From an uncultured Bacilli bacterium (lineage in GTDB: Bacteria > Bacillota_I > Bacilli_A > RF39 > UBA660), in the NCBI GenBank assembly GCA_934141535.1, contig CAKPCH010000001.1:124001-188000 (forward strand): a stretch of 64,000 bases of DNA, written 5' to 3'. The notes beneath the pieces were generated by a model that was not told the origin of the DNA, did not search any database, and saw only the letters and a program-made list of their open reading frames with translations. Within the stretch, counting starts at the first letter, position 1; each line of letters begins with the position of its first letter. The position numbers and the translations under genes are program-made. This document shows positions 45,101-54,191 of this stretch, piece after piece.

Positions 45101-45558
45101 GCACTTAATAGTGATGCATCTTGTACTGAAGAAGATGCTAACATACAAAATCCCGTAGAACGACAAGCATATATATCTTGATGATCTCCAAATATACTTA
45201 GAGCATGAGTTGATAATGAACGTGAAGCAACATGTATAACACAAGGTAACATTTCACCTGCAATCTTATACATATTAGGTATCATAAGTAGTAAACCTTG
45301 ACTTGCTGTAAAAGTGGTTGCTAAAACTCCATTTTGAAGAGCGCCATGTATAAATCCTGCTGCTCCTGCTTCACTTTGCATTTCAACAACTTTTACTTTA
45401 TCACTAAATATATTAAGTTTATTATTACTACTATACTCATCTATATGTTCTGCCATTGGACTTGATGGAGTAATTGGATAAATACCAGCTACTTCAGTAA
45501 ATAAATATGAAGTTAAAGCACATGCTTCATTTCCATCTATTGTTTTTATATATTTCAT
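42169..45558 (-). CDS. nifJ: Pyruvate:ferredoxin (flavodoxin) oxidoreductase
   Basis: The single-chain enzyme oxidises pyruvate to acetyl-CoA and CO2 and reduces ferredoxin. The 1129-residue chain has the domain order of the family: N-terminal pyruvate domain (YPITPSSPMAEH near 28), gamma domain, two 4Fe-4S motifs (CINCGQCSFVCP and CTGCGLCVKTCP, about 660-720), and the thiamine diphosphate domain (CGACAGCGE near 795, GCSSIYGGSAPSTPY near 818, GGDGWAYDIGFSG near 930, YSNTGGQASK near 960). It implies anaerobic pyruvate metabolism. Start ATG has TTGGTGATTAC. It forms its own unit with a terminator. Confidence 0.98.
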   Translation of the reverse strand: MKYIKTIDGNEACALTSYLFTEVAGIYPITPSSPMAEHIDEYSSNNKLNIFSDKVKVVEMQSEAGAAGFIHGALQNGVLATTFTASQGLLLMIPNMYKIAGEMLPCVIHVASRSLSTHALSIFGDHQDIYACRSTGFCMLASSSVQDASLLSAVAHLSSIEASLPFIHFFDGFRTSHEIDKIEVLDDEEYKKLLNYEALNEFRKRALNPFNPNTRGTAENDDIYFQNTEIRNKYYDKVPDIVNSYMEKINLIANTNYKPFNYYGSKSAKKVIVAMGSVCETIKETIDELNEDLGLIEVHLYRPFSTSYLLKELPDSVESIAVLDRTKEFGSNGEPLYLDIVSSLKDKDINIVGGRYGLSSKNTTPSQIKAVYDMLDNPVNNFTIGINDDVTNLSLKETLFSIKNSKEILIYGYGSDGMVSASKSIIKLIGDNTLNNVQGYFQYDSKKSGGVTVSHLRISDKKIRSTYYVEDPDIVVVSKDTYFNEFEILNKISKNSILIVNTAKSESELIDSLSPKLTNLLIENNTKIYTLNAYEIASKVGLGNKISMIMECAILYITKLVDYDFAKEELIKYIKNKFSKKGEDIVLSNIEALNMTEDQIKEIKALEKKRIVENKDEDIIIKMFKREGNSLSVSDFENLKTGVFMPSTSKLEDKFTSEIVPKYIPSNCINCGQCSFVCPHSVIREYLINEEEYKTLPENIKLRCIKAIGLNDYYFTIGISIKNCTGCGLCVKTCPGIKGVKALTFNNLSSSIKDREQEIFEYLDKNITEKKLFNKLTVKGSQFIKPGFSYCGACAGCGETSYIKILTQLFKDNLIIANATGCSSIYGGSAPSTPYSIPWASSLFEDNAEYGYGMLLSNNLIRNRIKNIMLDNMDNENSDLFKEWLDNYDDYDKTLEVYNKLSDNIPSSLKELKDYIPTRNYWCIGGDGWAYDIGFSGIDHVLASNDNINILVLDTEVYSNTGGQASKSSNIGSIASFATSGKKTMKKDLAHIALTYPNVYVAQISLGANMMDVIKTLKEANDYNGPSIVIAYSPCISHGIKGGMSNSLDIQKLAVNSGYFLTFRRHPIDGFKLFSKNVDFDKYDEFLNLQTRYSMLSKINKTNSQELLKLNKENAIKKYDYYKSLEENK

Positions 45559-45610
45559 GTAATCACCAAAAATATTATAGCACGTATTTATTTTTTAATA
45601 AAGATATAAA

Positions 45611-45635
45611 AAATAAAATAGACCATGTCTATTTC
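45611..45635 (-). terminator. Rho-independent terminator after the Fic gene
   Basis: AAAATAGAC pairs imperfectly with GTCTATTT around a three-base loop, followed by a T-rich tract on the minus strand. Confidence 0.65.
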
Positions 45636-46273
45636 GTATTTTTGTGTGTCTTTTCAAGTTTCACTAAACCTTTTATAAATTCCATTTCTAGCATACTTGG
45701 ATAAAGATATTTACAGGCCGTACCAAGCATTAAATTATTTTTATCTAATTTAGTATAATCTAAATCAAGAGGCCCAAAGTCATAATACTTACTTTTCTCT
45801 CTTACAAAATCTCTTATAAATGTTCTAATTGCTCTACCATTACCTTCTCTAAAAGGATGAATTGAGATTAATTCAAAATAATATTCTCCTAAATAATGTG
45901 CAAACTCATTTAATGAATGTATTCCATTATTAAATATCTCATTCATTTCTTCAAGTGTTTCTTTAGTTCTTTTCTCTATTTCATTAGGATAGCAAAATAT
46001 ATGATTATCTTTTTGAAGTGAACAAGTTCTAAGTTTTCCAGCAAAAGGATATATAAGCACAAATATTCTCTTATGTATTTCTTCTAAATGTTTTAAATCA
46101 AAATTACCTTCTACTGGTTTAAGATATAATGAAGCAAGTGTTTTTCTAACTATCATTTTCTCTTCTTCTTTTAATTCTTCTATATTTGTAATACCTAAAT
46201 TATTTTTTAATACGTTTGTACCTTCAATAAAATAACTATCCCAATTTTCTTTATCTTTTTTGTCGTCTATCAA
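45629..46273 (-). CDS. fic: Fic/Doc family adenylyltransferase, probable toxin
   Basis: The 214-residue protein has a complete Fic catalytic motif HPFREGNGRAIR near residues 137-148 and the family lead-in region around FDLKHLEEIHKRIFVLIYPFAGKLR (about 59-85). Such enzymes transfer AMP to target proteins. The frame starts at TTG (46271-46273), inside the end of the upstream small gene, and no ATG fits better, so it is translationally coupled to it. The arrangement, a small antitoxin gene followed by fic, is the class I Fic toxin-antitoxin layout. The target is unknown. Confidence 0.9.
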   Translation of the reverse strand: MIDDKKDKENWDSYFIEGTNVLKNNLGITNIEELKEEEKMIVRKTLASLYLKPVEGNFDLKHLEEIHKRIFVLIYPFAGKLRTCSLQKDNHIFCYPNEIEKRTKETLEEMNEIFNNGIHSLNEFAHYLGEYYFELISIHPFREGNGRAIRTFIRDFVREKSKYYDFGPLDLDYTKLDKNNLMLGTACKYLYPSMLEMEFIKGLVKLEKTHKNTK

Positions 46274-46415
46274 TCATATCACCTATCTTTAATACTTTTA
46301 TTTTATTTGGTTTATCTATTTCTAATTTTTTTATACTAACTTCTTCAAAAGCCATATTAGCATCTGCTTGTTCAAATGCTTTTTTTATTTCTTCAGCACT
46401 AAACTTATCTTTCAT
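46251..46415 (-). CDS. Probable Fic antitoxin (VbhA-like)
   Basis: The 54-residue frame begins MKDKFSAEEIKKAFEQADANM, continues AFEEVSIKKLEIDKP and overlaps the start of fic. VbhA-type antitoxins inhibit Fic with a helix carrying (S/T)xxxE(G/N). Here the best match is NMAFEE, which keeps the Glu but differs at the first and last positions. Size, position and helix character support the call; the motif is only partly met. GGATGTG lies upstream of the ATG. Confidence 0.65.
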   Translation of the reverse strand: MKDKFSAEEIKKAFEQADANMAFEEVSIKKLEIDKPNKIKVLKIGDMIDRRQKR

Positions 46416-46500
46416 ACAACACACATCCTAATTATATTTTATCACATATTAATAAAAGATTAAATTATTTTTGTACTATATTTATTTAAAAATTAAAGAA

Positions 46501-47220
46501 TTACTTTTTCAGTAATTCTTCTAATTTTTTGCACTCTACTTTAGACATAGGTTCTATATCTTTTAATTTATAATTAATATTTAATTTTTCATATTTTTCT
46601 AAAGCCATATTATGATAAGGAAGAAGTTCTATTTTTTCTACATTATTAAATTCTTTTATATATTCTTTTAACTTATTAACATATTCTAAAGAATCATTTA
46701 TTGTAGGTATTATAACTTGTCTTAACCATAGTTTTTTATTATAAAAATTAACTTTATCTTTAAAATAATTAAATTCTGTCATGTTTTTACCTGTTATATA
46801 TTTATATTTATCTTCTTCTATAGCTTTTATATCTAATAAAATTAAATCTGTATATTTTAATATTTCATCTAAATACTCTTTATCATATCCTGTCCCAGAT
46901 GTATCAAGGCAAGTATTTATACCTGCTTTTTTTGATAACTTTAACATTTCAAGTAAGAATTCTGATTGATATAATGGTTCTCCACCTGAAAATGTTACTC
47001 CTCCATCTTTTTCTATATATGGTCTATATTTTCTTACTTCATCTACTATTTGTTTAGATGTTAAGCATTTATTTTTATTTTTTAACCATGTTTCTGGGTT
47101 ATGACAAAATATACATCTTAATGGACAACCTTGCATAAATATAACTACTCTAATACCAGGTCCATCTACTAGACCCATTGTTTGTATTGAGTTTATATAT
47201 CCACTTTTATATTCTTTCAT
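46501..47220 (-). CDS. pflA: Pyruvate formate-lyase activating enzyme
   Basis: This radical-SAM enzyme installs the glycyl radical on PFL. The cluster motif is CPLRCIFCHNPETW (CxxxCxxC) near residues 31-44, with the SAM-binding GGVTFSGGEPLYQ near 75. Length (239) fits. It overlaps the end of pflB by 14 bases and is read after it. No second Cys-rich domain is present, so it is the PflA type and not a glycerol-dehydratase activator. Confidence 0.95.
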   Translation of the reverse strand: MKEYKSGYINSIQTMGLVDGPGIRVVIFMQGCPLRCIFCHNPETWLKNKNKCLTSKQIVDEVRKYRPYIEKDGGVTFSGGEPLYQSEFLLEMLKLSKKAGINTCLDTSGTGYDKEYLDEILKYTDLILLDIKAIEEDKYKYITGKNMTEFNYFKDKVNFYNKKLWLRQVIIPTINDSLEYVNKLKEYIKEFNNVEKIELLPYHNMALEKYEKLNINYKLKDIEPMSKVECKKLEELLKK

Positions 47221-49429
47221 GGAATGTCCTACTAATTACTTCTTCTTTTTGTTCACGAGTTAATTTATTAAAATTAACTGCATATCCAGATACTCTTATT
47301 GTAAGATTTGGATATTTAGATGGATTATTCATAGCATCTATTAGTAATTCTTTATTTAATACATTTACATTTAAATGATGAGCACCACTTTTAAAATATC
47401 CATCTAATATTTTTATTAAATTATTTGATCTATCTTCATCATTTGTTCCTAATGTATCTGGAGTTATTGAGAATGTATTTGATATTCCATCTTGACAACA
47501 ATCTACATAAGGTATTTTAGCTACTGATGAAAGTGAAGCTAATGCGCCAGTTACATCTGCTCCTTGAGTTGGGTTCGCACCTGGTGAGAATGGCATACCT
47601 TTCTTTCTTCCATCTGGAGTTGCTCCTGTATGTTTTCCATATACTACATTTGATGTTATTGTAAGAAGTGATAATGTATGGTGTGCATTTTTATATAAAG
47701 GATATTTTTTTAATTCTTTATATACACGTTTTACTAAATTAACAGCTATTGCATCTACTCTTGAATCATTATTTCCATATCTTGGATAATCAAATTCTAT
47801 ATCAAATGCATTAGTAAGTCCTCTATCATCTCTTTTTACTCTAACATGTCCATATTGTATTGCTGAAAATGAATCTACTACTATAGAAAGTCCTGCAAGT
47901 CCAAAGGCCATTAAATATTCTGGATTTGTATCTAAAAATGCCATTTGACTTGACTCATATGCATATTTATCATGCATATAATGAATTATATTTAAAGCAT
48001 CTACATATATCTTAGCAGTCTTTTTTAATACTTTTTCAAATTGTTTATAGACTTCTTCTAAATTTAAGTATTCACCTTTTATCTCATCTATTCCATCTAT
48101 TACAAGATCTCCAGTTATTTCATCTCTTCCTCCATTTAAAGCATAAAGTAATACTTTAACAAAATTTATACGAGCTCCAAAGAACTGAGTTTGATGTCCT
48201 AATTTAAGTGCTGAAACGCAACAACTAATAGCATAATCACTACCATATATTGGTCTCATTAAATCATCATTTTCAAATTGTAAAGTATGTGTCTTTATTG
48301 ACATGTTAGTAGCATACTTCTTAAATTCTTCTGGTAATTTTGTACTCCAAAGAACAGTTAAATTTGGTTCTGCTGATTCACCTATATTATTAAGTGAATT
48401 TAATATACGGAAAGATGTTTTTGTTACTAATGATTTTTCATCATCTAACATACCACCAATTGATTCTGTAACCCAAGTTGGATCACCTGCAAATAATTCA
48501 TTATATTCTGGTGTACGTAAATGTCTTACAAGTCTTAATTTGATTACAAACTGATCAATTAACTCTTGCGCTTCCCATTCTTGTAATATACCTTTTTCTA
48601 TATCATGTTCTATATAAATATCAAAGAATGTTGTATTTCTTCCTATACTTGTTGCTGCACCATTATTTTGCTTTACTGCTGCTAAGTATGCAAAATAAGT
48701 CCATTGTATTGCTTCTTTAGCACTCATAGCTGGTTTTGATACATCAAATCCATAACGCATTGCCATCTTTTTAATTAAATTAAGTGCTTTTATTTGTTCA
48801 GAAACATCTTCTCTTAATTGAATTACTTCTATGTCACTTATATCACTTAAAGAATCAAGATCTTCTTGTTTTTTCTCTATTAAGTAATCAGCACCATATA
48901 AAGCAAGTCTTCTATAATCTCCAATAATTCTTCCTCTACCATATGCATCTGGAAGCCCTGTAATTAAGTGATTATGGCGAGCACTCTTTATATCTTTAGT
49001 ATATGCATCAAATACACCTTCATTATGTGTTTTTCTAAATTCATTAAAAGAATTTTCTAATTGCTTATCTAAATGAAATCCATATGCTTCAAGAGATTTT
49101 TTAACCATTCTCATTCCACCATAAGGATTAACTATTCTTTTTAAAGGTTCATCTGTTTGAAGTCCTACTATAACTTCATCAGGTCTACTTATATAACCTA
49201 CTTCAAAGTTATCAATACCACTCATTATAAATGTTTCTACATCTAAAACTCCACTAATAGCTTCCTTAGCTAATAATTTTTTACATTTATTCCAAACCTT
49301 ATCTGTTTTTTTACTTATACCTATTAAAAATTCACTATTACCTGTATATTCTTTATAATTAGATTTTATAAAATCTTCTACATCAACAGTTTTTCTCCAC
49401 TTGTTTCCTTTAAAATCATCTAATATCAT
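47207..49429 (-). CDS. pflB: Formate C-acetyltransferase (pyruvate formate-lyase)
   Basis: The glycyl-radical enzyme converts pyruvate and CoA to acetyl-CoA and formate. The 740-residue chain has the catalytic pair in SDYAISCCVSALKLG near 398-412, the motif TPDGRKKGMPFSPGANP near 600-617 and the radical glycine in IRVSGYAVNFNKL near 713-725. It pairs with nifJ as a second route of pyruvate cleavage. Start ATG has GTAGGAGAG. ligA lies one base upstream, so the three genes ligA, pflB and pflA may be one transcript. Confidence 0.98.
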   Translation of the reverse strand: MILDDFKGNKWRKTVDVEDFIKSNYKEYTGNSEFLIGISKKTDKVWNKCKKLLAKEAISGVLDVETFIMSGIDNFEVGYISRPDEVIVGLQTDEPLKRIVNPYGGMRMVKKSLEAYGFHLDKQLENSFNEFRKTHNEGVFDAYTKDIKSARHNHLITGLPDAYGRGRIIGDYRRLALYGADYLIEKKQEDLDSLSDISDIEVIQLREDVSEQIKALNLIKKMAMRYGFDVSKPAMSAKEAIQWTYFAYLAAVKQNNGAATSIGRNTTFFDIYIEHDIEKGILQEWEAQELIDQFVIKLRLVRHLRTPEYNELFAGDPTWVTESIGGMLDDEKSLVTKTSFRILNSLNNIGESAEPNLTVLWSTKLPEEFKKYATNMSIKTHTLQFENDDLMRPIYGSDYAISCCVSALKLGHQTQFFGARINFVKVLLYALNGGRDEITGDLVIDGIDEIKGEYLNLEEVYKQFEKVLKKTAKIYVDALNIIHYMHDKYAYESSQMAFLDTNPEYLMAFGLAGLSIVVDSFSAIQYGHVRVKRDDRGLTNAFDIEFDYPRYGNNDSRVDAIAVNLVKRVYKELKKYPLYKNAHHTLSLLTITSNVVYGKHTGATPDGRKKGMPFSPGANPTQGADVTGALASLSSVAKIPYVDCCQDGISNTFSITPDTLGTNDEDRSNNLIKILDGYFKSGAHHLNVNVLNKELLIDAMNNPSKYPNLTIRVSGYAVNFNKLTREQKEEVISRTFHERI

Positions 49430-49430
49430 T

Positions 49431-51434
49431 CTACTCTCCTACTTTCTTTATAAACTCTTCTTCATTCCATATAGTAATACCAAGCTTTATAGCATCGTCA
49501 TACTTACTACCTGGAGAATCTCCTACTATAACTACATCTGTTTTCTTACTTACTGAGCTAGTGTTTTTTCCACCTTTCTCTTCTATTAACTCTTTTGCTT
49601 CGTTACGTGTTAATGTATTAAGAGTTCCTGTAAGTACAAATGTCTTATTATAAAAAGTTTCATTTATATTTTTTTGTTTACCTATATATTTTAAATTTAA
49701 TTTATATTGTTTTAATCTCTCTATTAATTTTTTATTCTTTTCTTCACTAAAATAATTTACTATACTTTGTGCGATTACTTCTCCAATATCTGGAATTACT
49801 GATAAATCAGTTAATGATGCACTCATCAAGCTATCTAAATCATTAAATACTTCACATAATATTTTAGCTGTCTTCTTACCAACATGTCTAATACCTAATC
49901 CAAACAATAATCTTTCTAATGAATTTTTCTTACTATTTTCAATATTATCTAATAAGTTAGTAATACTTTTTTCTCCAAACCCCTCTAATTCTTCTAATTC
50001 TTCTTTTTTCTCATATAAAACATAGTAATCAGCTATTGTTTTTAAATATCCCATATTATAGAAATCTTCTACTATTCTTTCTCCAAAGCCTTCTATATTC
50101 ATAGCATCCCTAGATACGAAATGTATTAATGATTCTATATTTCTTGCATCACACTCTTTATTTGTACAAAAGTATGCGACTTCATTTTCTTTCTTATGTA
50201 GTTTGCTTCCACATATAGGACAATTCTCTATCATTTTAAAAGGTTCTAAATTACCTTTTCTTCTTTCTTTTTTTACTTCTACTACTTCTGGAATTATTTC
50301 TCCTGCTTTTCTAATGGATACTATATCACCAATTCTTATATCTTTTTCTCTTATATAATCTTGATTATTTAATGTAGCACTACTAACTACACTTCCTGAA
50401 AGTCTTACTGGAGTAAGGAATGCTCTTGGTGTTATTTTACCTGTTCTTCCTACACAGAATTCTATATCTTTAATTTCTGTTAATACTTCTTCTGCAGGAA
50501 ATTTGTATGCTATAGCCCATTTAGGTACTTTTGCTGTCACGCCTAAATTTTTTTGATCGTTATAATTATTTACTTTTATTACTATACCATCTATATCATA
50601 AGGTAGATCTTTTCTTAATTTATCCCAATAATTTATATAATCCATTACTTCTTTTATTGAGTTAACTTTTACTATATTAGGATTTACTGTAAAAGTTAAA
50701 TTCTTCATAAATTCTAATGATTCATAATGTGTTTTTAAATTAAATTTACTAGGATCTGGTAAATGATATATAAATGTTGAAAGATTTCTTTTTGCTGTTA
50801 TACTACTATCTAATTGTCTTACAGAACCTGCTGCTGCATTTCTTGCATTAGCAAACTCTTTTTCACCTAATTCTCTTCTTTCTTTATTTAGACTTTCAAA
50901 AGAAGATTTAGGCATATATATTTCTCCTCTAACTTCTATATCATAATCTTTAGGTAAACTAAGAGGAACATTTTTTATGGTCATTACATTATGAGTTATA
51001 TCTTCTCCAACAACTCCATCTCCTCTTGTAGCGCCCCTTACTAATTTACCATTTTTATATAGTAAAGATACACTTAATCCATCTATCTTAAGTTCACATA
51101 CATATTCTGGATTACTAACCACTTTTCTTACTTTAGAGTCAAAATCAATTACTTCATCTTCATTAAATATATCTCCTAAACTCATCATAGGTATTTCATG
51201 TGTAACTTTATTAAACTTACTAATTACTTTAGTACCTATTTTTAATGTTGGAGAATCTGGTCTTACAAGTGATGGATAATTGGTTTCTAATCTTATAAGT
51301 TCATCCATGTAAGAATCATATTCTTGATCTGTAATAGTTGGATTATCCAACATATAATACTCATAACTTGCTTGTCTTAATAATTTGATTAATTCATCCA
51401 TTCTTTTTTGTACATTATCTATCACATTTATCAC
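49431..51434 (-). CDS. ligA: NAD-dependent DNA ligase
   Basis: LigA seals nicks in replication and repair. The adenylated lysine lies in CELKIDGLSVSLLY near 113; RGDGVVGEDIT near 137, the zinc finger CPICGSKLHKKE...CTNKEC near 402-430, helix-hairpin-helix repeats (about 470-570) and a C-terminal BRCT domain (about 590-667) follow. Length (667) is normal. The start may be a GTG at 51425 (MIDNVQKRMDEL), because AGGTGATA sits just before it; the longer reading from the upstream GTG would overlap that site. Confidence 0.97.
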   Translation of the reverse strand: MINVIDNVQKRMDELIKLLRQASYEYYMLDNPTITDQEYDSYMDELIRLETNYPSLVRPDSPTLKIGTKVISKFNKVTHEIPMMSLGDIFNEDEVIDFDSKVRKVVSNPEYVCELKIDGLSVSLLYKNGKLVRGATRGDGVVGEDITHNVMTIKNVPLSLPKDYDIEVRGEIYMPKSSFESLNKERRELGEKEFANARNAAAGSVRQLDSSITAKRNLSTFIYHLPDPSKFNLKTHYESLEFMKNLTFTVNPNIVKVNSIKEVMDYINYWDKLRKDLPYDIDGIVIKVNNYNDQKNLGVTAKVPKWAIAYKFPAEEVLTEIKDIEFCVGRTGKITPRAFLTPVRLSGSVVSSATLNNQDYIREKDIRIGDIVSIRKAGEIIPEVVEVKKERRKGNLEPFKMIENCPICGSKLHKKENEVAYFCTNKECDARNIESLIHFVSRDAMNIEGFGERIVEDFYNMGYLKTIADYYVLYEKKEELEELEGFGEKSITNLLDNIENSKKNSLERLLFGLGIRHVGKKTAKILCEVFNDLDSLMSASLTDLSVIPDIGEVIAQSIVNYFSEEKNKKLIERLKQYKLNLKYIGKQKNINETFYNKTFVLTGTLNTLTRNEAKELIEEKGGKNTSSVSKKTDVVIVGDSPGSKYDDAIKLGITIWNEEEFIKKVGE

Positions 51435-51491
51435 CTATTATTTATTATACCATACTTAGTATTATTTTTACCATAAAAAAAGAAATTATAA

Positions 51492-52232
51492 TTATCTATA
51501 ACCTCTTTCATATTTTTTATTATATTTACTTTTATTTAAACACTTATTTGCGTCACTTAATTTTTTTATATCTTGATCTAAGTATTCACTTAAAACTCTT
51601 CTAAATACTTTTAAAAATTTCTTTATATCTACATCTGAAAGATACATTTCTTTTAGTATAGGAACTTTTGATACAAATGTATCAAAATATCCATCTATTA
51701 AAAAATACATTATACCTCTACTAAAATTCATATTATCCTTCTTTAAAATAATATTTTCATCTAAATTACTATAACAATAATCTATCTGATCTATTATTTT
51801 AAATCCACTAGAGCCATATAAAATATTGTACTCTACATCATAAGTTAAAACCGAATTTGAAGCTAAAATTTTATTATCTATTAATACTTGATCTATTTTA
51901 CCTATAAAAGTATCTAAACTAACATTTAATGGGTTAATTAAATATAATGATTTACTATTAGTATAATCAGTTACATAACCAACTACCTTATCACCAACAT
52001 AAATAACTTCATCTGAAAATATATAAGTTTTATTTTTAATATCTTTAAATTTTAATAACTCTTCTGCTTCATAATTGCCAAAAGTATCTTCATATTCATC
52101 ATAAAATTCATGAAATACTTTATATACTCTTTTATTGTTTGCATCTAGATAACAAATACCTTGTGACCCCATACCACACATTTTAAATGTTTCAAGTTTT
52201 AATCTCATTTCTTTAAAACTATTAAATCTCAT
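51492..52232 (-). CDS. Protein-kinase-like cytoplasmic protein, unknown
   Basis: The 246-residue protein has a glycine-rich loop GMGSQGICYLD near 20-30 followed by RVYKVF (possible ATP lysine near 39), a late VEYNILYGSSGFKIIDQIDY near 148-168 that resembles the catalytic-loop Asn and metal-Asp of kinase folds (NIL ... IIDQ), and a helical C-terminus. The canonical HRD motif is missing, so it may be a small divergent kinase or pseudokinase. I do not recognise a named family. Start ATG has AAAGGGGAC. Confidence 0.55.
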   Translation of the reverse strand: MRFNSFKEMRLKLETFKMCGMGSQGICYLDANNKRVYKVFHEFYDEYEDTFGNYEAEELLKFKDIKNKTYIFSDEVIYVGDKVVGYVTDYTNSKSLYLINPLNVSLDTFIGKIDQVLIDNKILASNSVLTYDVEYNILYGSSGFKIIDQIDYCYSNLDENIILKKDNMNFSRGIMYFLIDGYFDTFVSKVPILKEMYLSDVDIKKFLKVFRRVLSEYLDQDIKKLSDANKCLNKSKYNKKYERGYR

Positions 52233-52301
52233 AATTTTTGTCCCCTTTAAATAAGTGTTCTATATTTTAATACAAATTAAAGAAAAAGTCAAAAAAATAC
52301 T

Positions 52302-53300
52302 TTAAAATACTTTTTTGACATATGGAATACATTTTAATATATAAGTTACTATACCACATATTATAAATATTAAAACTTCTAATAAATAAACCCCTAATAC
52401 TATATTAAACTTAAATATATTTTGAATTATACATATATTTAATACATTATAAATTATTGGAAAATGGAATAAGTATATTCCAAATGTACAACCACTTATA
52501 ATATTTATAATTTTACTACATTTATAGGAATTATTTTTAAATATATATCTAAATAAATAAAATAAAGAAGCGCCCATAACAATACTAAATATTGAATCAT
52601 AAGTATCAAATAAGTAAGATACTTTACCTGTATTTATATAAGGTATATAAAAAGTTAAAAAATATAAAATACCAAATACTATTAAACTAATTATAGAAAT
52701 ATTTTTATAAATACTTTTTATACTACATATAGATAAGAAATAACCAAGTACATAAATTCCTACTACCTTAGAAAATATGCATATATAAAACATACTGCTT
52801 ATATTTATACCAAATAATTTAGATATCATCTCTATAATAGTAGGTATTATTAATGTAATTAATATTAAATATATATAATCTTTATTTTTAAAATTATTTA
52901 ACATTTTTTGTAATAATGGAGTTACTAGATAAAGTGATATTAACATATATAAATACCAATAAGGATAAATAATTGGCTTACTCATAAATGATGTTATAAA
53001 GTTAGTAGAGCCATAATCCTTAAAATACAATATAAATGACATAATAAGAAGTGGTATTAATACTCTTAATATTCTTTTAAAAGTAGTAATATATGTATCT
53101 TGTTTCTTTAAAAGTAAAGCTCCTGTAGTCATTATAAAAAGTGGTACTGCCATTTTACAAATAGAAAAATTAACACAATAAAAAATATTAGTAAATTTAC
53201 TATTTGAAAAATCATAAATAGTACCTATACAATGATTAACTATTACTAAGAAGCACGCCACAATTTTTAATAAATCTAAGTAAAATATTCTTTTTTTCAT
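52302..53300 (-). CDS. Acyltransferase 3 family membrane protein
   Basis: The 332-residue protein has about ten membrane helices. The opening FYLDLLKIVACFLVIVNHC contains the family His near residue 22, and MAVPLFIMTTGALLL near 50-65 is the usual second motif. Members transfer acetyl or other acyl groups to surface sugars or peptidoglycan; the substrate cannot be told. It is followed upstream by a tRNA gene. Start ATG has AGAGGTAAG. Confidence 0.85.
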   Translation of the reverse strand: MKKRIFYLDLLKIVACFLVIVNHCIGTIYDFSNSKFTNIFYCVNFSICKMAVPLFIMTTGALLLKKQDTYITTFKRILRVLIPLLIMSFILYFKDYGSTNFITSFMSKPIIYPYWYLYMLISLYLVTPLLQKMLNNFKNKDYIYLILITLIIPTIIEMISKLFGINISSMFYICIFSKVVGIYVLGYFLSICSIKSIYKNISIISLIVFGILYFLTFYIPYINTGKVSYLFDTYDSIFSIVMGASLFYLFRYIFKNNSYKCSKIINIISGCTFGIYLFHFPIIYNVLNICIIQNIFKFNIVLGVYLLEVLIFIICGIVTYILKCIPYVKKVF

Positions 53301-53323
53301 GAATCTTACCTCTTTATATAAAA

Positions 53324-53400
53324 TGGTGTCCCCGATTGGAGTCGAACCAACGGCCTATCCCTTAGGAGGGGATCGCTCTATCCTACTGAGCTACGGAGAC
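53324..53400 (-). tRNA. tRNA-Arg (anticodon CCT)
   Basis: The 77-base gene folds fully: acceptor GTCTCCG/CGGGGAC, D stem GCTC/GAGC, anticodon stem ATCCC/GGGAT with loop CTCCTAA, T stem GTTGG/CCAAT with loop TTCGACT, discriminator A and an encoded CCA. Anticodon CCT reads AGG. Confidence 0.97.
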
Positions 53401-53419
53401 AGAAAAGGCTTAAAGCCTA
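53401..53419 (-). terminator. Short terminator after the HD gene
   Basis: AGGCTT pairs with AAGCCT and is followed by TTTTCT on the minus strand, just before the tRNA gene. The stem is short. Confidence 0.5.
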
Positions 53420-53929
53420 TTTAATTGTATTTAGAATAAATATTAAATATAAATTGAATGCATAAGCTATTCTTAAACTAAACTTTTTATAAAACTCACC
53501 TAAACTAAGTCCTTTATCTACAATACTTACTAACCAACTTTCAGCATATTTAGGTATTCTATAATCTACTGGAAACATATGTGATTTAATTATATCCATT
53601 TCTTTTTCGGAAAGAGAAAAATATTTACTAGAATTTTCTAGTGCATCACATGGATGTTTTGTAGTAAATAATAAAAGTTTATCTTTAATATTATCACATT
53701 TACTGATACTTTCTACATAAAAATCGTGTAAAAGACCAGCGCGCGCTACATCATGATAATCTAATTTTAAAGATTTAGCTATTTTATATGAATAATATGA
53801 AACTTTTAAAGAATGATCTAATCTATTTGTGTTATGATGTTTAATATTTTCTAACTTCATAAATTCTTTATTATTCATTATTTTATCTATAATTAACAAA
53901 TATTCTTCATCTGTTTTATACTTTGTCAT
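53417..53929 (-). CDS. HD-domain phosphohydrolase-like protein
   Basis: The 170-residue protein has an HD metal site: His in RLDHSLKVSYYSYKIAK near 36, HD in RAGLLHDFYVES near 66, and late His/Asp (KSHMFPVDYRIP near 115). A C-terminal hydrophobic stretch (FNLYLIFILNTIK) may touch the membrane. Members of this family hydrolyse phosphate esters or nucleotides; the substrate is unknown. Start ATG has TGAGGTG. Confidence 0.8.
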   Translation of the reverse strand: MTKYKTDEEYLLIIDKIMNNKEFMKLENIKHHNTNRLDHSLKVSYYSYKIAKSLKLDYHDVARAGLLHDFYVESISKCDNIKDKLLLFTTKHPCDALENSSKYFSLSEKEMDIIKSHMFPVDYRIPKYAESWLVSIVDKGLSLGEFYKKFSLRIAYAFNLYLIFILNTIK

Positions 53930-54191
53930 TACTCTAATTCACCTCAAGCACTACTACATTATATCACATTTTTAAAAAAATTATAATTCCTTTTATACTT
54001 GTTTTCTTTTAAAAAAAGAAAAGAAAATTATTTAGCTTTCTTTTGACTTATAAAAATAGTTAAAATATACACTTAATTATATTGATATTATAATGTAAAA
54101 AGCAAGTAATATTTTTGGAAAATTAAAAAAATTTATCATAAAAAAAAGGATTTTTAAAAGTTTTATATAATGATATATATGAGGTGATATA

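Noticed and set aside
53930..54191. Gene or RNA between the HD gene and the Rpn gene
   Set aside because: Only AT-rich sequence and short repeats such as CAAGTAATATTTTTG (also near 933 and 10127) are seen; no open frame has a ribosome site.
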